From Methylohalobius crimeensis 10Ki (GTDB taxonomy: Bacteria; Pseudomonadota; Gammaproteobacteria; Methylococcales; Methylothermaceae): DNA of 64,000 nucleotides. Made by a program: the position numbers and the translations under genes. Location: contig NZ_ATXB01000002.1 in assembly GCF_000421465.1 (NCBI RefSeq), positions 548,690 to 612,689 of the forward strand. Direction: 5' to 3'. Positions 43,112-51,901 of the stretch are shown here, one piece after another; within the stretch, counting starts at the first letter, position 1, and each line of letters starts with the position of its first letter. The notes under the pieces were generated by a model. That model saw only the letters and a program-made list of their open reading frames with translations, had not been told where the DNA came from and searched no databases.

Positions 43112-43738
43112 GTGACTACATCGTTCAAAAAAACTTGTTTGTTTACATTCTGTTTTCTGCTGTCGGGCTACGCGAAGATGGTTTTCGCGGACACAATAGT
43201 GCTGGAATTTTCAATGGAAGAAAACTCTTTCGCTCCGCGCACGGGTACGTTTCAGGTTCTGACTAAGGACAGCGCTGTATCGCCTTACGGAGGCATCGAG
43301 TTCGACGGATTTGATACCAGTTTGTACATGCAAGCATCCTGGGACAGCATTTGCGGCAGCAATATCTCTCTCGCCGGCGGCGAGGCTTCCGGCTGGGTAC
43401 TGGGTCCGATTATCGACAGCAGCTTTCCCGATTTCGACGTCGATTTGTTACACGACCAACTGAGAGAAAGCGTCGGTTTGGATCCCGGGTCGGTGTCGAA
43501 TATGCTTTATGCGGTATTCAACGATAGCGCGATCGGCGTTCCCGGAGCCGGCTCGGCGAAGCGCATTTCATGTTCGGGAAGCTCCGAGGACGCCGCTTTT
43601 GCTCTGAGTTATGTTTTCCTGTGGGAGAACGCGACTTTCTTCGAGGGAAAAGGCTATTACATTGGCGATTTGGTTTATATGACGGAAATAGGCACCCAGC
43701 TCTATTTTTTATATAACGACCAAAAATTACTGCCTTGA
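43112..43738 (+). CDS. Exported protein of unknown function
   Basis: A 208-residue protein with a signal peptide (CLFTFCFLLSGYAKMVFA). The mature part is acidic and aromatic, with cysteines in SICGSN and ISCSGS. It has no family I know. The start is a GTG at 43112 preceded by a near-perfect AGGAGG. The upstream DNA and the first codons are AT-richer than the neighbours, a possible sign of recent acquisition. A terminator-like hairpin follows at 43753. Confidence 0.7.
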   Translation: MTTSFKKTCLFTFCFLLSGYAKMVFADTIVLEFSMEENSFAPRTGTFQVLTKDSAVSPYGGIEFDGFDTSLYMQASWDSICGSNISLAGGEASGWVLGPIIDSSFPDFDVDLLHDQLRESVGLDPGSVSNMLYAVFNDSAIGVPGAGSAKRISCSGSSEDAAFALSYVFLWENATFFEGKGYYIGDLVYMTEIGTQLYFLYNDQKLLP

Positions 43739-43752
43739 CGCGTGCCCCAGTC

Positions 43753-43784
43753 GTAACCAACGCACAAGGGATCGGTTACTTTTT
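43753..43784 (+). terminator. Terminator between convergent genes
   Basis: Arms GTAACC and GGTTAC enclose a 15-base loop and are followed by five T. It ends the exported gene at 43738 and overlaps the stop of the convergent SLATT gene by two bases. Confidence 0.45.
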
Positions 43785-44277
43785 ACTCGGCATATTGCGT
43801 ATTCGTCAACTGTTCGGAAGCCTCGGGCGGATTGCCTTCGTTCTTATTGACATTGGGCACTTCCAAATTCAATTCGTCCCAACGCTCGCGAAGCTTATCG
43901 CACCATGCCGACAGTTCCGTTTCATTATCGGGCGAGAATACCATCAGTTGATCGATGGAATGATGCAAGGACTGATAGCGAGTGCCTGCGTTCCGATGAT
44001 TTTCGGCCTGTTCGGAATATTTCAGAAAGGTTTGCAGGGAGGCGAGTATGGCACAGAGTAATAGCAGCATGCCCGCGATCATTTTGACCCAAAAATCCGG
44101 ATTGTGGTTGATGGTAAAAAAGATATAGCTGGCGACCAGCATCGCGATCAGAATGACCGGCACGCCCAGCAGATAATTCAAACGCCGGATTGCAATGGAT
44201 CGGGCGTAATGCGCTTGAAAAAGCACCCTCAACTCGTCCCGCCAGGACTGCAGTAGCGATTTTTGTTCAGCCTTCAT
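43783..44277 (-). CDS. SLATT-type two-helix membrane protein
   Basis: A 164-residue protein with the SLATT plan: a short cytoplasmic start, two adjacent membrane helices (about 35-55 and 62-82), then YSEQAENHRNAGTRYQSLHH, the characteristic post-helix segment. In anti-phage systems SLATT proteins are predicted pore-forming effectors paired with SMODS nucleotidyltransferases, SLOG sensors or other partners; none is encoded here. It may be an orphan effector or an ordinary membrane protein of the same fold. Neighbours: convergent exported unknown, and an HdeD-like gene upstream on the same strand. Confidence 0.7.
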   Translation of the reverse strand: MKAEQKSLLQSWRDELRVLFQAHYARSIAIRRLNYLLGVPVILIAMLVASYIFFTINHNPDFWVKMIAGMLLLLCAILASLQTFLKYSEQAENHRNAGTRYQSLHHSIDQLMVFSPDNETELSAWCDKLRERWDELNLEVPNVNKNEGNPPEASEQLTNTQYAE

Positions 44278-44391
44278 CGATCCTCTCCTGTAGTTTGAGC
44301 ATTGCCAAGGGTAGCGTCTCTTTTTTCTTCAGGTAATGACGAATTTAAATAAAAGCGCGTCATTTCCCCTGATTCCTATCTCGATCAAGGA

Positions 44392-44961
44392 TCAGTCGTG
44401 TGCTTCTTCTAGCTGCCCAAGGGCCGAACCGATCATGATCTGCGCCACGCCCAGGAAGACCAGATCGACGCCGATCAATATTCCGATCGCCCAAAAAGCC
44501 GAGCCGGGCAGACCCATGAACATCAATATGCCAATCGTCACCGACACCAGCGCCGACCACATCATCCAGCCCCAGCCCATGCGCGGATACAGGGAGAATG
44601 CGCTGACTATCTTCATGATGCCTCCGGCAAAGAAAAAGCCAGCCAGGATCGCAGTCAGGGTCATCACGCCCTCGAGGGGGAAGAACAGCAACACCCCGCC
44701 CGTCACCGCAGCAATCAGGCCAAAGGCGATGTTCCAGAAAATCCGCGCAAATCTGCGCAGCTGAAAACCACGGAAAATCTCGACCAGCCCGGTCGCGAGC
44801 AGCACCACGCCGAAGGCGATTTCGAAACCGATAGACGCGGCAAAGGGATAGATCAGCGCCCCGATTCCCAGTAGGATCGATAGGACTCCGGCAATCCATA
44901 GCACCCATTTCCCCCTCCCTTCCCATTCGGATGGAAGCTCGGTCATCTCGTCCCGGGTCAT
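44392..44961 (-). CDS. HdeD-family (DUF308) membrane protein
   Basis: A 189-residue protein with six membrane helices and the short repeats of the HdeD/DUF308 family (VLSILLGIGALIYPF, LLATGLVEIFRGFQL). E. coli HdeD helps acid resistance at high cell density; the molecular role is unknown. The frame is open to 45138, but the ATG at 44961 follows GGAGGCAGGA and is the natural start. It is 94 bp downstream of the methyltransferase gene on the same strand. Confidence 0.85.
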   Translation of the reverse strand: MTRDEMTELPSEWEGRGKWVLWIAGVLSILLGIGALIYPFAASIGFEIAFGVVLLATGLVEIFRGFQLRRFARIFWNIAFGLIAAVTGGVLLFFPLEGVMTLTAILAGFFFAGGIMKIVSAFSLYPRMGWGWMMWSALVSVTIGILMFMGLPGSAFWAIGILIGVDLVFLGVAQIMIGSALGQLEEAHD

Positions 44962-45055
44962 TTCCTGCCTCCTGTGAGAGGAAAACCTCTCATTGCTGAT
45001 TTCGGTACTTGGAGTATAAATACTTCCTTTCCGAAGGGTCAACAATCCAGGGGAT

Positions 45056-45940
45056 TTATACTTCGGGTTTGCGGGCGCTGATGATGCCGTAAAACCAATA
45101 ACCTTTTTGCAGGGCTTCGTATTGTCGCAAGGAACCAATCAGGTTGCCGTGCTGATAGGCATTGCGGATGCCCAAGAAATTCAGCAGATGGCCCAAGGGA
45201 GTGAAGAAGATGGAGAGACGGTATAGAACCCGCAGGGAAGGTTCGGTGTTTTTCGTCACGTCGCGGATGACAACGTCGGTGAATCCCGCCTGCCCGGCAT
45301 GATCCAGGTGCGCTTGCTTCGAATCGATCCGGTTGATAGCCCAGCCGTGCAGCCACTCGGTCAGGAGCCTTTCTCCTTCGGCATGATAGGAATCATTGCT
45401 GCGGATATATTCGGCGACGATCAAGCGGCCGCCCGGTTTCAGGATGCGGAAGGCTTCGCGGTAGAATTCTTCTTTGCGATCGGCGTGGCACAGGCTTTCA
45501 CAGGCCCAGACTACGTCGAAACTGGCGTCTTCGAAGCGGGTGCCGGTGTAATCGCCGATTTCGAATTGAACTTTGTCGCCCATCCCTTGTTTTTCCGCGT
45601 AGGCACGGGCCAGGCGAACCTGGGATTCCACCGGGGTGATTCCCACCGCTTCGACGCCCAAATTCTGCGCCAGCCAGACGCTGCTGCCACCTTGACCGCA
45701 ACCGGCATCGAGCACCCGCTCCCCCGGACCGATGTCCACCGTCCGAGCCAGCACTCGGTTCATGTTGACCAGGGCGTCGCTGTGTTTTTGGGCGGTTTCG
45801 TCGTAAAAACCGAAATGGACCGCACGCGTCTTTTTGCTGAACCAGAGTAGTTGGTAATCCCAACGAGTGTCGTCGTAATAGGAGATGATGTCCCGCATGG
45901 TTTTCCGCGTAGAAGTGCTTTGGGGGCTGGTGGTCGACAT
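45056..45940 (-). CDS. SAM-dependent small-molecule methyltransferase
   Basis: A 294-residue class I methyltransferase. Motif I is VLDAGCGQGGSSVWLA and motif IV/post region FDVVWACESLCH; the opening ISYYDDTRWDYQLLWF resembles the gamma-tocopherol and sarcosine/dimethylglycine methyltransferase group. It therefore probably acts on a small or lipid molecule, not on protein or nucleic acid; the acceptor is unknown. No signal peptide. It stands between the AlsT-type symporter and the HdeD gene on the same strand. Confidence 0.85.
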   Translation of the reverse strand: MSTTSPQSTSTRKTMRDIISYYDDTRWDYQLLWFSKKTRAVHFGFYDETAQKHSDALVNMNRVLARTVDIGPGERVLDAGCGQGGSSVWLAQNLGVEAVGITPVESQVRLARAYAEKQGMGDKVQFEIGDYTGTRFEDASFDVVWACESLCHADRKEEFYREAFRILKPGGRLIVAEYIRSNDSYHAEGERLLTEWLHGWAINRIDSKQAHLDHAGQAGFTDVVIRDVTKNTEPSLRVLYRLSIFFTPLGHLLNFLGIRNAYQHGNLIGSLRQYEALQKGYWFYGIISARKPEV

Positions 45941-46048
45941 GGCTTGAAAATAGACTCGCTCGAAAAAAGCTGAAATCTTAGCACAGATCAGGAACGGACC
46001 GATTCGCGTCCCTTTGCGCCTGCGTGGTATGAACCAACTGCCACCTCA

Positions 46049-47407
46049 TCAATGCGCTGCGGAGGCTCGATCCTTTCGAATTGCCTTTTTGCGGAAGTAA
46101 CGGTCGGTTTCTCCCTTGATGACTTTTGAAAGCAACAAGAGGCCTATTAGATTGGGAATGGCCATCATGCCGTTCATCAAGTCGGAGAAGTTCCAGACAA
46201 ATTCCAGGGGGGTGGTGGCGCCAACGATCACGGCGGCAGTAAAAAAGATTCGATAGATGCGGATCGACCGGGGCCCGAACAGGTATTCCACCGCCTTCTC
46301 GCCATAGTAGTTCCAGCCGATCAAGGTGGAATAGGCGAACAGTGCCGTGGCCACAGCGATCAAAAGTGCCCCGGTTCTGCCCAAGGTTTCCGCCATGCTG
46401 GCGCTGGTCAACTCTCCGGCACTGACGCCTTGCGTCCATGGGGTGGCGGTGAGAATCACCAACGCCGTCATGGTGCATACCGCCAGCGTGTCGATGAAGG
46501 TCTGGGTCATACTCACCAGCGCTTGCTTGACCGGATCGTCGGTGCGCGCCGCCGCTGCCGCGATGGGGGCCGAACCGAGCCCGGATTCGTTGGAAAACAC
46601 GCCGCGGGCGACGCCATAACGCATGGCGGTGGTGATCGTGGCGCCGGCGAAGCCGCCACCGGCCGCGGCCGGATTGAATGCGTGGCAGACAATCAGACTC
46701 AGGGCATGGGGGATTTCCTCGGCATTGAGTACCATAACGACCACTGCGGCGGCGATGTAGCCGACGATCATGAACGGAACCAGCAGTGAGGTGAAGCGTC
46801 CGATGGAGCGAACACCGCCCAAAATCACCAGAGCCGTCAGCACCATCAATACCAGTCCGGTGGTCAGGGGAGCAATGCGGAAGGTGCTTTCCAGTATCTT
46901 GGCGGTGGAATTGGCCTGCGTCATGTTGCCGATGCCGAAGGCGGCCAACGCGGTGAAGACGGCGAACGCGGCGCCGAGCCAAGGCAAACCGGCCCCCTTG
47001 GCCAGATAGTACATCGGTCCGCCGCGCATGCCGTGCTTGCCCTCCTCGCGGTATTTGACCGCCAGCACCGCCTCGGAATATTTGGTGGCCATACCGACCA
47101 GGCCCGTCATCCACATCCAGAACACGGCACCGGGCCCGCCAAGGCTGATGGCGGTCGCGACGCCGACGATGTTGCCGATGCCTACCGTAGCCGCCAGTGC
47201 CGTCATCAATGCCGCGAAATGACTGATGTCCCCGGCGTGCTCAAGATCCCTGTGGAAAATCAAAGCGAATGCCCGAGGCAGGGCGCGGAACTGCAGGCCG
47301 CGCAAGAGCATGGTCAAATAGAGCCCGGTCCCGACCAATAAAATAAGCATGGGCGGCCCCCATACCCAGTCTGATAACGTAGCGATCAGCGCCTCGATTT
47401 TCTGCAT
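46049..47407 (-). CDS. Sodium:alanine symporter family protein (AlsT/AgcS)
   Basis: A 452-residue amino-acid carrier of the alanine/glycine:cation symporter family. Blocks such as LMTALAATVGIGNIVGVATAI, FWMWMTGLVGMATKYSEAVL and GLGSAPIAAAAA are highly typical. It would import alanine or glycine with Na+ across the inner membrane through about 11 helices. Length is normal for the family. The ATG at 47407 is well placed. No linked catabolic gene is seen. Confidence 0.92.
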   Translation of the reverse strand: MQKIEALIATLSDWVWGPPMLILLVGTGLYLTMLLRGLQFRALPRAFALIFHRDLEHAGDISHFAALMTALAATVGIGNIVGVATAISLGGPGAVFWMWMTGLVGMATKYSEAVLAVKYREEGKHGMRGGPMYYLAKGAGLPWLGAAFAVFTALAAFGIGNMTQANSTAKILESTFRIAPLTTGLVLMVLTALVILGGVRSIGRFTSLLVPFMIVGYIAAAVVVMVLNAEEIPHALSLIVCHAFNPAAAGGGFAGATITTAMRYGVARGVFSNESGLGSAPIAAAAARTDDPVKQALVSMTQTFIDTLAVCTMTALVILTATPWTQGVSAGELTSASMAETLGRTGALLIAVATALFAYSTLIGWNYYGEKAVEYLFGPRSIRIYRIFFTAAVIVGATTPLEFVWNFSDLMNGMMAIPNLIGLLLLSKVIKGETDRYFRKKAIRKDRASAAH

Positions 47408-47497
47408 GGCTTGTCCTTATTAGGGGTAGGGGGATTATAGATAGATATGCCGTTTATACCGGCCAGGGTCCATTCGGAGGGTTCTCACATTCCAACA

Positions 47498-48035
47498 TCA
47501 CTCCCGGTTGTTCAGCTCAAATCGACGTATAGCACGGCTCACCGTCATATAATGCACACCGAAGTGCGCGCCGATTTCGGCCATGGTGTAAGCGCCGGAC
47601 AGATAGGCCCGATGGCTGCTCCAGGGCCAATCTTCCGGTTGTTCTACCAGGTGGGCTCTGAGCGGATTCAACACGACATATCGGGCCAGTTCCAGCAAGT
47701 AAGTCTCCTTCTGCACCAGGATCGCCTGGTAGCGACCTTGAATATAGATGCCCCACCAGGCCGTGGCGACGATTAAAACGCTGCGTATAGACGCCGTTCA
47801 ACTGCCGCATGCCTTGGGACAGATGGCCATCGACCGTTTCCACGATCAAGTGATAATGGTTGGTCATCTGGCAATACGCATGCACCACCCAGTTGAAGCG
47901 GGCGCAGACATGCCCCAGGATTTCCAGCCATGCCGTTCTGTCCTCATCATCCAGATAGATGTCCTCGCGCCGGTCTCCTCTCGAAGTCACATGATAGAGG
48001 GCGCCCGCAAATTCCCATCTTAAAGGTCTAGCCAT
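47498..48035 (-). pseudogene. REP-associated tyrosine transposase (RAYT), frameshifted
   Basis: The N-terminal part from the ATG at 48035 has MARPLRWEFAGALYHVTSRG and the HUH motif NHYHLIVET of Y1 transposases. After HGLVGHLY the frame is lost near 47741; a shift restores the normal continuation QGRYQAILVQKETYLLELAR, then WPWSSHRAYL and a helix-turn-helix-like tail to the stop at 47498. A single inserted base explains the break. RAYTs mobilise or maintain REP repeats, and several REP-like units occur in this window, but this copy looks dead. Confidence 0.8.
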
Positions 48036-48230
48036 GAAGCGAGTATAGCGCAGAGCGGAGTATGTTTGAATGTTAGAACTGACCCCAAGTATGCAAAAGG
48101 GGACGCAAGTCACGTTACCTTACCAATTTCGACACCATCGCATCAAAGCAGCTCCATCGATTCGATATTCGAAAATCAATTCCAGATCCCCTTGAACGGT
48201 TGAAAAGTGAAAAGGGAAACTGTCTGTTTT

Positions 48231-48557
48231 TTAATAGCGCGGCATCGTTTCGTCGATGAATCGAGCCCAGGCATCAATACCGCCGGCCAGATTCCATACG
48301 TTGTCGAATCCCTGGTTTTGCAAAAACGACGTCACCATGGCGCTGCGGATTCCATGATGGCAGAGAACCACAACCGGCCGATCGCGGAGAATTGACGCCA
48401 GGTGATGCGGCACCTCGTGCATGGGAATATTGAGGCTATCCTCAAGTCCACAGATCCCGACTTCCTGCGGTTCACGAATGTCAAGCACGAGGTGCGGCCG
48501 GCCGTTTCGACGCATGCTGGCCAAAGCGTTTACGTCGATATCCCGCTGCTGATCCAT
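48231..48557 (-). CDS. Single-domain rhodanese
   Basis: A 108-residue rhodanese domain with the active-site loop VLCHHGIRSAM carrying the catalytic cysteine. LVLDIREPQEVGICG is the usual second signature. It is a GlpE-like single-domain sulfur carrier or sulfurtransferase, without a signal peptide. Its ATG lies 8 bp after the stop of the BolA gene, and both are on the minus strand, so they form a small operon relevant to sulfur or Fe-S handling. Confidence 0.88.
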   Translation of the reverse strand: MDQQRDIDVNALASMRRNGRPHLVLDIREPQEVGICGLEDSLNIPMHEVPHHLASILRDRPVVVLCHHGIRSAMVTSFLQNQGFDNVWNLAGGIDAWARFIDETMPRY

Positions 48558-48565
48558 GGGAAGAC

Positions 48566-48832
48566 TTATCCCGTTCTTTGGGGAACCTCGGTTTCCAGGC
48601 GATCAATGGCATGAACCGGCGCGGTCTCGCCCGTCATCAAGTGAGTAATCGCCTCGTAAACGAGGCGTTGGCACTCCAGCCGACTTTTCCCATCGAATAC
48701 CGGGGAGGTGACTGAAATACTGAAGTGTCCGCCAGCACCGCTGACGCTTGCTTGCGAATCAGGAACGTGCGCTTCGATCGCTTCGCGCACGGTGTCGACG
48801 ATAGATTGTTGCGCATCAAAAGCATTGGTCAT
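48566..48832 (-). CDS. BolA/IbaG-family protein
   Basis: An 88-residue BolA-fold protein. FDGKSRLECQRLVYEAI matches the C-terminal helix-turn region and the histidine in PVHAIDRLETEVP corresponds to the conserved metal ligand that holds a Fe-S cluster with monothiol glutaredoxins. It is probably a Fe-S trafficking or sensing protein. Pairing with a rhodanese and divergence from nadA, a 4Fe-4S enzyme, fit that role. The 200-bp gap to nadA is AT-rich and should contain both promoters; I could not fix their elements. Confidence 0.85.
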   Translation of the reverse strand: MTNAFDAQQSIVDTVREAIEAHVPDSQASVSGAGGHFSISVTSPVFDGKSRLECQRLVYEAITHLMTGETAPVHAIDRLETEVPQRTG

Positions 48833-49032
48833 AATGATTTCCGTTCGGTTTTATTTAAGATTTCAATGCAATAACACCTTCATTCTTATTCGCTTATAGA
48901 TAGGAACAGCATGGTACACTAAATGTCAATAGATGTTTGGTCCCAATAGATTAAAGGGCATCTAGAAAACCCGGAGCCCTCCCGATGCCTTCTTCGGTTT
49001 TTATCTGTATAACCATTTAAAGTGATTGATCT

Positions 49033-50028
49033 ATGCCAAGCAGTTTAGAGTTTACGCCCCAGGTTAAAGCAGCGACCCAACCGATCTACGAACGCCTGCG
49101 CGATGTCATTCCCGAGATGGAATGGCCCGTCCATGCCCCTTTGATTGCACGGATCAATGAGCTCAAAAGGGAACGCAGCGCCACTCTCGTGGCTCACAAC
49201 TATCAACTGCCGGAAATTTTTCATGGAATCGCCGATTACACCGGCGACTCGCTCGGCATGGCCAAGTTTGGCGCGGAGACGGAAGCGGATGTGATTGTGG
49301 TTTGCGGCGTGCGCTTCATGGCTGAATCCGCCAAAATGCTATCGCCCGAAAAAACAGTGCTGCTGCCCGATATGGAAGCGGGGTGCTCTTTGGCCGCATC
49401 GATTACCGCGCAAGATGTGCGCCGGATGCGTGAGAAATACCCGGGTGTTCCGGTAGTGACCTACGTGAATACCTATGCCGATGTCCGCGCCGAAGCGGAT
49501 ATTTGCTGCACCTCGGTCAATGCAGTGCAAGTGGTGGAGTCGCTGGGGACGGATCGGGTGATTTTTATCCCCGACGGCTATCTCGGCCGCTACGTGGCCA
49601 CTCAAACCGATGTGGAGATCATTCTATGGGAGGGCGCCTGTGAAGTACACGAACGCTTCACCGGCGAAGAATTGCGTCATTATCGTCGTTCTTACCCCGA
49701 TATCCAGGTGATCGCCCACCCCGAATGTCCTCCGGACGTATTGGAGGAGGCGGACTTCGTGGGTTCGACGTCCGGTATGATCCGTTACATCGATGAACAC
49801 CGACCGGAACGGGTGGTGATGATCACCGAATGCACCATGAGCGATAACGTCGCTGTGGAATTTCCTCGGACCAACTTTGTGCGTCCCTGCAATCTTTGTC
49901 CGCACATGCGGCGCATCACATTGCCCAAGATCCTGCACAGCTTGGAAACCCTGCAGCCCGAAGTCCACATCAATCCGGAGACCGCCCGCCAGGCGCACCG
50001 CTCCTTGGAACGCATGCTGGCCGTTTAA
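49033..50028 (+). CDS. nadA: Quinolinate synthase
   Basis: A 331-residue NadA. It condenses iminoaspartate with dihydroxyacetone phosphate to quinolinate in NAD synthesis, using an oxygen-sensitive 4Fe-4S cluster. The three cluster cysteines are in VVCGVRFMAESA, ICCTSVNAVQ and RPCNLCPHM; the substrate-binding block VAHNYQLPEI is near the start. Length is normal. No nadB or nadC is next to it. Confidence 0.95.
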   Translation: MPSSLEFTPQVKAATQPIYERLRDVIPEMEWPVHAPLIARINELKRERSATLVAHNYQLPEIFHGIADYTGDSLGMAKFGAETEADVIVVCGVRFMAESAKMLSPEKTVLLPDMEAGCSLAASITAQDVRRMREKYPGVPVVTYVNTYADVRAEADICCTSVNAVQVVESLGTDRVIFIPDGYLGRYVATQTDVEIILWEGACEVHERFTGEELRHYRRSYPDIQVIAHPECPPDVLEEADFVGSTSGMIRYIDEHRPERVVMITECTMSDNVAVEFPRTNFVRPCNLCPHMRRITLPKILHSLETLQPEVHINPETARQAHRSLERMLAV

Positions 50029-50049
50029 CGAACCCTACTACCACTTGCG

Positions 50050-50084
50050 GAGCGGCCTTGTCGCTGCAATTCGGAAGGCCGCTC
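50050..50084 (+). terminator. Stem-loop after nadA
   Basis: Perfect ten-base arms GAGCGGCCTT and AAGGCCGCTC around a 15-base loop, 21 bp past the nadA stop. There is no T run, so it may act as an mRNA 3'-end stabiliser or a factor-assisted terminator. The rest of the ~180-bp gap shows nothing definite. Confidence 0.4.
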
Positions 50085-50208
50085 GGGGTGTCGTGTCCCG
50101 TATGACTGGCGAGTTTCGAAAGTCAGGGAACATTACGATCAGATTATCCAAGCATTGCTGGAATCCTCGGGCTGACCTGACCCTTGAGGTGCAAGCTTCC
50201 TACTTATC

Positions 50209-50739
50209 CTATCGCTCCAAACAGCAAGTCATCATATAATCATCGTAGTAGTAACCATTTCCCGCATCGCCGATTTCGGCCTTGGCGATGATGAAGCCGG
50301 CTCGCAGATAGGCGCGGACGGCCTGGCGGTTTTTCTTGAAGACGTAGAGATGGATCTCCCGCACCCCGCGCTGTTCGGCCACCGTCTTGACGTGCGTCAG
50401 CGCCCGGGCGCCGATGCCACGGCGGTGATATTCGGGCAGGAGGTAGAGTTTGCTGAGCCGCATCCGGGCTTGGTCGGGGAAGTGATGGTAGGCCAGAAAG
50501 CCGATCCGGTTTTCGGCCTGCTCGATCCATTCGTAGACCGCGCCCCGGGCCATTTCGTCAAGGATGCGGTCCCGGTTCCCGGTGCGGTGCCATAAATAAT
50601 CCATCGCATCCCGGCTCAAAACTTCCGGATAGTAGCAGCATTGCCAGATGTCCCAGCCCATCGCCGCGATGGCTTCGGCGTCGTCCGTGCGGGCGGGGAC
50701 GATACGGATCGCTTTCGGCTTCGGATCTTTTCTATCCAT
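50209..50739 (-). CDS. GNAT-family N-acetyltransferase
   Basis: A 176-residue GNAT protein. The acetyl-CoA loop is in LLPEYHRRGIGARALTHV and the C-terminal VRAYLRAGFIIAKAE strand is typical. Substrate unknown. The ATG at 50739 follows GAGGGGG; the frame is open to 50784. It is the last minus-strand gene after apbE, with ~90 bp between, and could be in the same transcript, but nothing links it to the copper/flavin genes. Confidence 0.85.
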   Translation of the reverse strand: MDRKDPKPKAIRIVPARTDDAEAIAAMGWDIWQCCYYPEVLSRDAMDYLWHRTGNRDRILDEMARGAVYEWIEQAENRIGFLAYHHFPDQARMRLSKLYLLPEYHRRGIGARALTHVKTVAEQRGVREIHLYVFKKNRQAVRAYLRAGFIIAKAEIGDAGNGYYYDDYMMTCCLER

Positions 50740-50828
50740 CGTCGTACCCCCTCTTCCAGAGGTTTTCTCGATCAGATCGAGCATTGTCGTCGGATCGGCA
50801 GATTTAAGCGGAAGAAGATTCCACTATT

Positions 50829-51737
50829 CTAAGCGGAATCCCGGGGTGCCAGCGAGCCGCCGATGTGGCCGTCGACGCGCATCCACAGGTGGGGCAAGCC
50901 CAATTGTTCGAGCCAGGCGGGGCCTTCCTTTTCCTTGAGGATGGCGATGGTGGCGGCGCTGCCCGCCACCACGCAGAAATCCCCCAGCACGCTGACCGAG
51001 GCCAGATACCGCACCGGCCAGCCGGTGCGGGGGTTGAGGATGTGACCGTAGCGCACCCCGTCCACCACTAGGCAGCGCTCGTAGTCGCCGCTGCTGGCCA
51101 AGGCGCCCTCCTTCAGGAATAAGGTCCGGAGCACCGCCTCCGGCCGCCGCGGATGGCGAATACCAACCCGCCACGGACTGCCGTCGGCGCGCGGGCCGAT
51201 GATTTTGACGTCGCCGCCCAGATTGATCACCCCGTGGCGAACCCCCGCTTCTCGCGCCAGGGTCGCCGCACGATCGACCGCGTATTCCTTGACGATGCCG
51301 CCGAAGTCGATTTCCATCCCCGGGGTGGTAAATTCGAGCACCGGCGGCGCCCAGCGGACCCGATGCCAGCCGATTTTGCCGAGCAGGCGTTCGATTTGCC
51401 CGGGCGCCGGCGCTCGTTCCCGATCGAAGCGCCAGGCTTGACGCAGCACCCCGGAGGTGATGTCGAACAGGCCGCCGCTCTGTTCGTAGCAAGCGGCGGC
51501 GTAATCGAGCAAGCCCGCGGTCTCGTCGTCCACTTCGATTTTCCCGCCTAAGGCGGCGACGCGGTTGATTTCCGACAGAAAGCTGTCGCCCCGGTAACGG
51601 GAATAACGGTTTTCCAACCGGGCCACATCGGCGACGACCGTGTCCGCCGCCCGTTTCGCCGCGGCCGGGGTGGCGGCGAAAAGCTGGATTTCGCACGTCG
51701 TTCCCATGGCCTTGAAACCATGCCGGTGATATTTCAT
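50829..51737 (-). CDS. apbE: FAD:protein FMN transferase (ApbE family)
   Basis: A 302-residue ApbE. Typical blocks: FKAMGTTCEIQLFA at the start, DFGGIVKEYAVD, GVINLGGDVKIIG and GHILNPRTGWP. The enzyme attaches FMN from FAD to Ser/Thr in exported target proteins. Most ApbEs are periplasmic lipoproteins, but this one begins at residue 1 with the fold and shows no signal peptide or lipobox, so either it stays in the cytoplasm or the true start is missed. No DGxSGAT target motif was found in its operon partners. The DUF4266/DUF3570 genes lie upstream in the same direction. Confidence 0.9.
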   Translation of the reverse strand: MKYHRHGFKAMGTTCEIQLFAATPAAAKRAADTVVADVARLENRYSRYRGDSFLSEINRVAALGGKIEVDDETAGLLDYAAACYEQSGGLFDITSGVLRQAWRFDRERAPAPGQIERLLGKIGWHRVRWAPPVLEFTTPGMEIDFGGIVKEYAVDRAATLAREAGVRHGVINLGGDVKIIGPRADGSPWRVGIRHPRRPEAVLRTLFLKEGALASSGDYERCLVVDGVRYGHILNPRTGWPVRYLASVSVLGDFCVVAGSAATIAILKEKEGPAWLEQLGLPHLWMRVDGHIGGSLAPRDSA

Positions 51738-51790
51738 GAGTGGGAATCCATCTCAGAGCAATCTCATGAATGCCTTTCATTTCAATTATA

Positions 51791-51833
51791 TCCACCCTCT
51801 TCCTAACCTTCTCCCTCCAATAGGGAGAAGGGA
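51791..51833. repeat. REP-like repeat, copy A
   Basis: TCCACCCTCTTCCTAACC is followed by the near-palindrome CTTCTCCC...GGGAGAAG. The next bases include ACTTTTGC, also present after copy B at 63177. It sits in the ~165-bp gap between apbE and the DUF3570 gene, inside the putative operon. Confidence 0.65.
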
Positions 51834-51901
51834 CCCATACTTTTGCAACACTTTCGTCAACGAGAGAGGAAATATCATCCTGATAGGAATGCTAACCGCA
51901 T

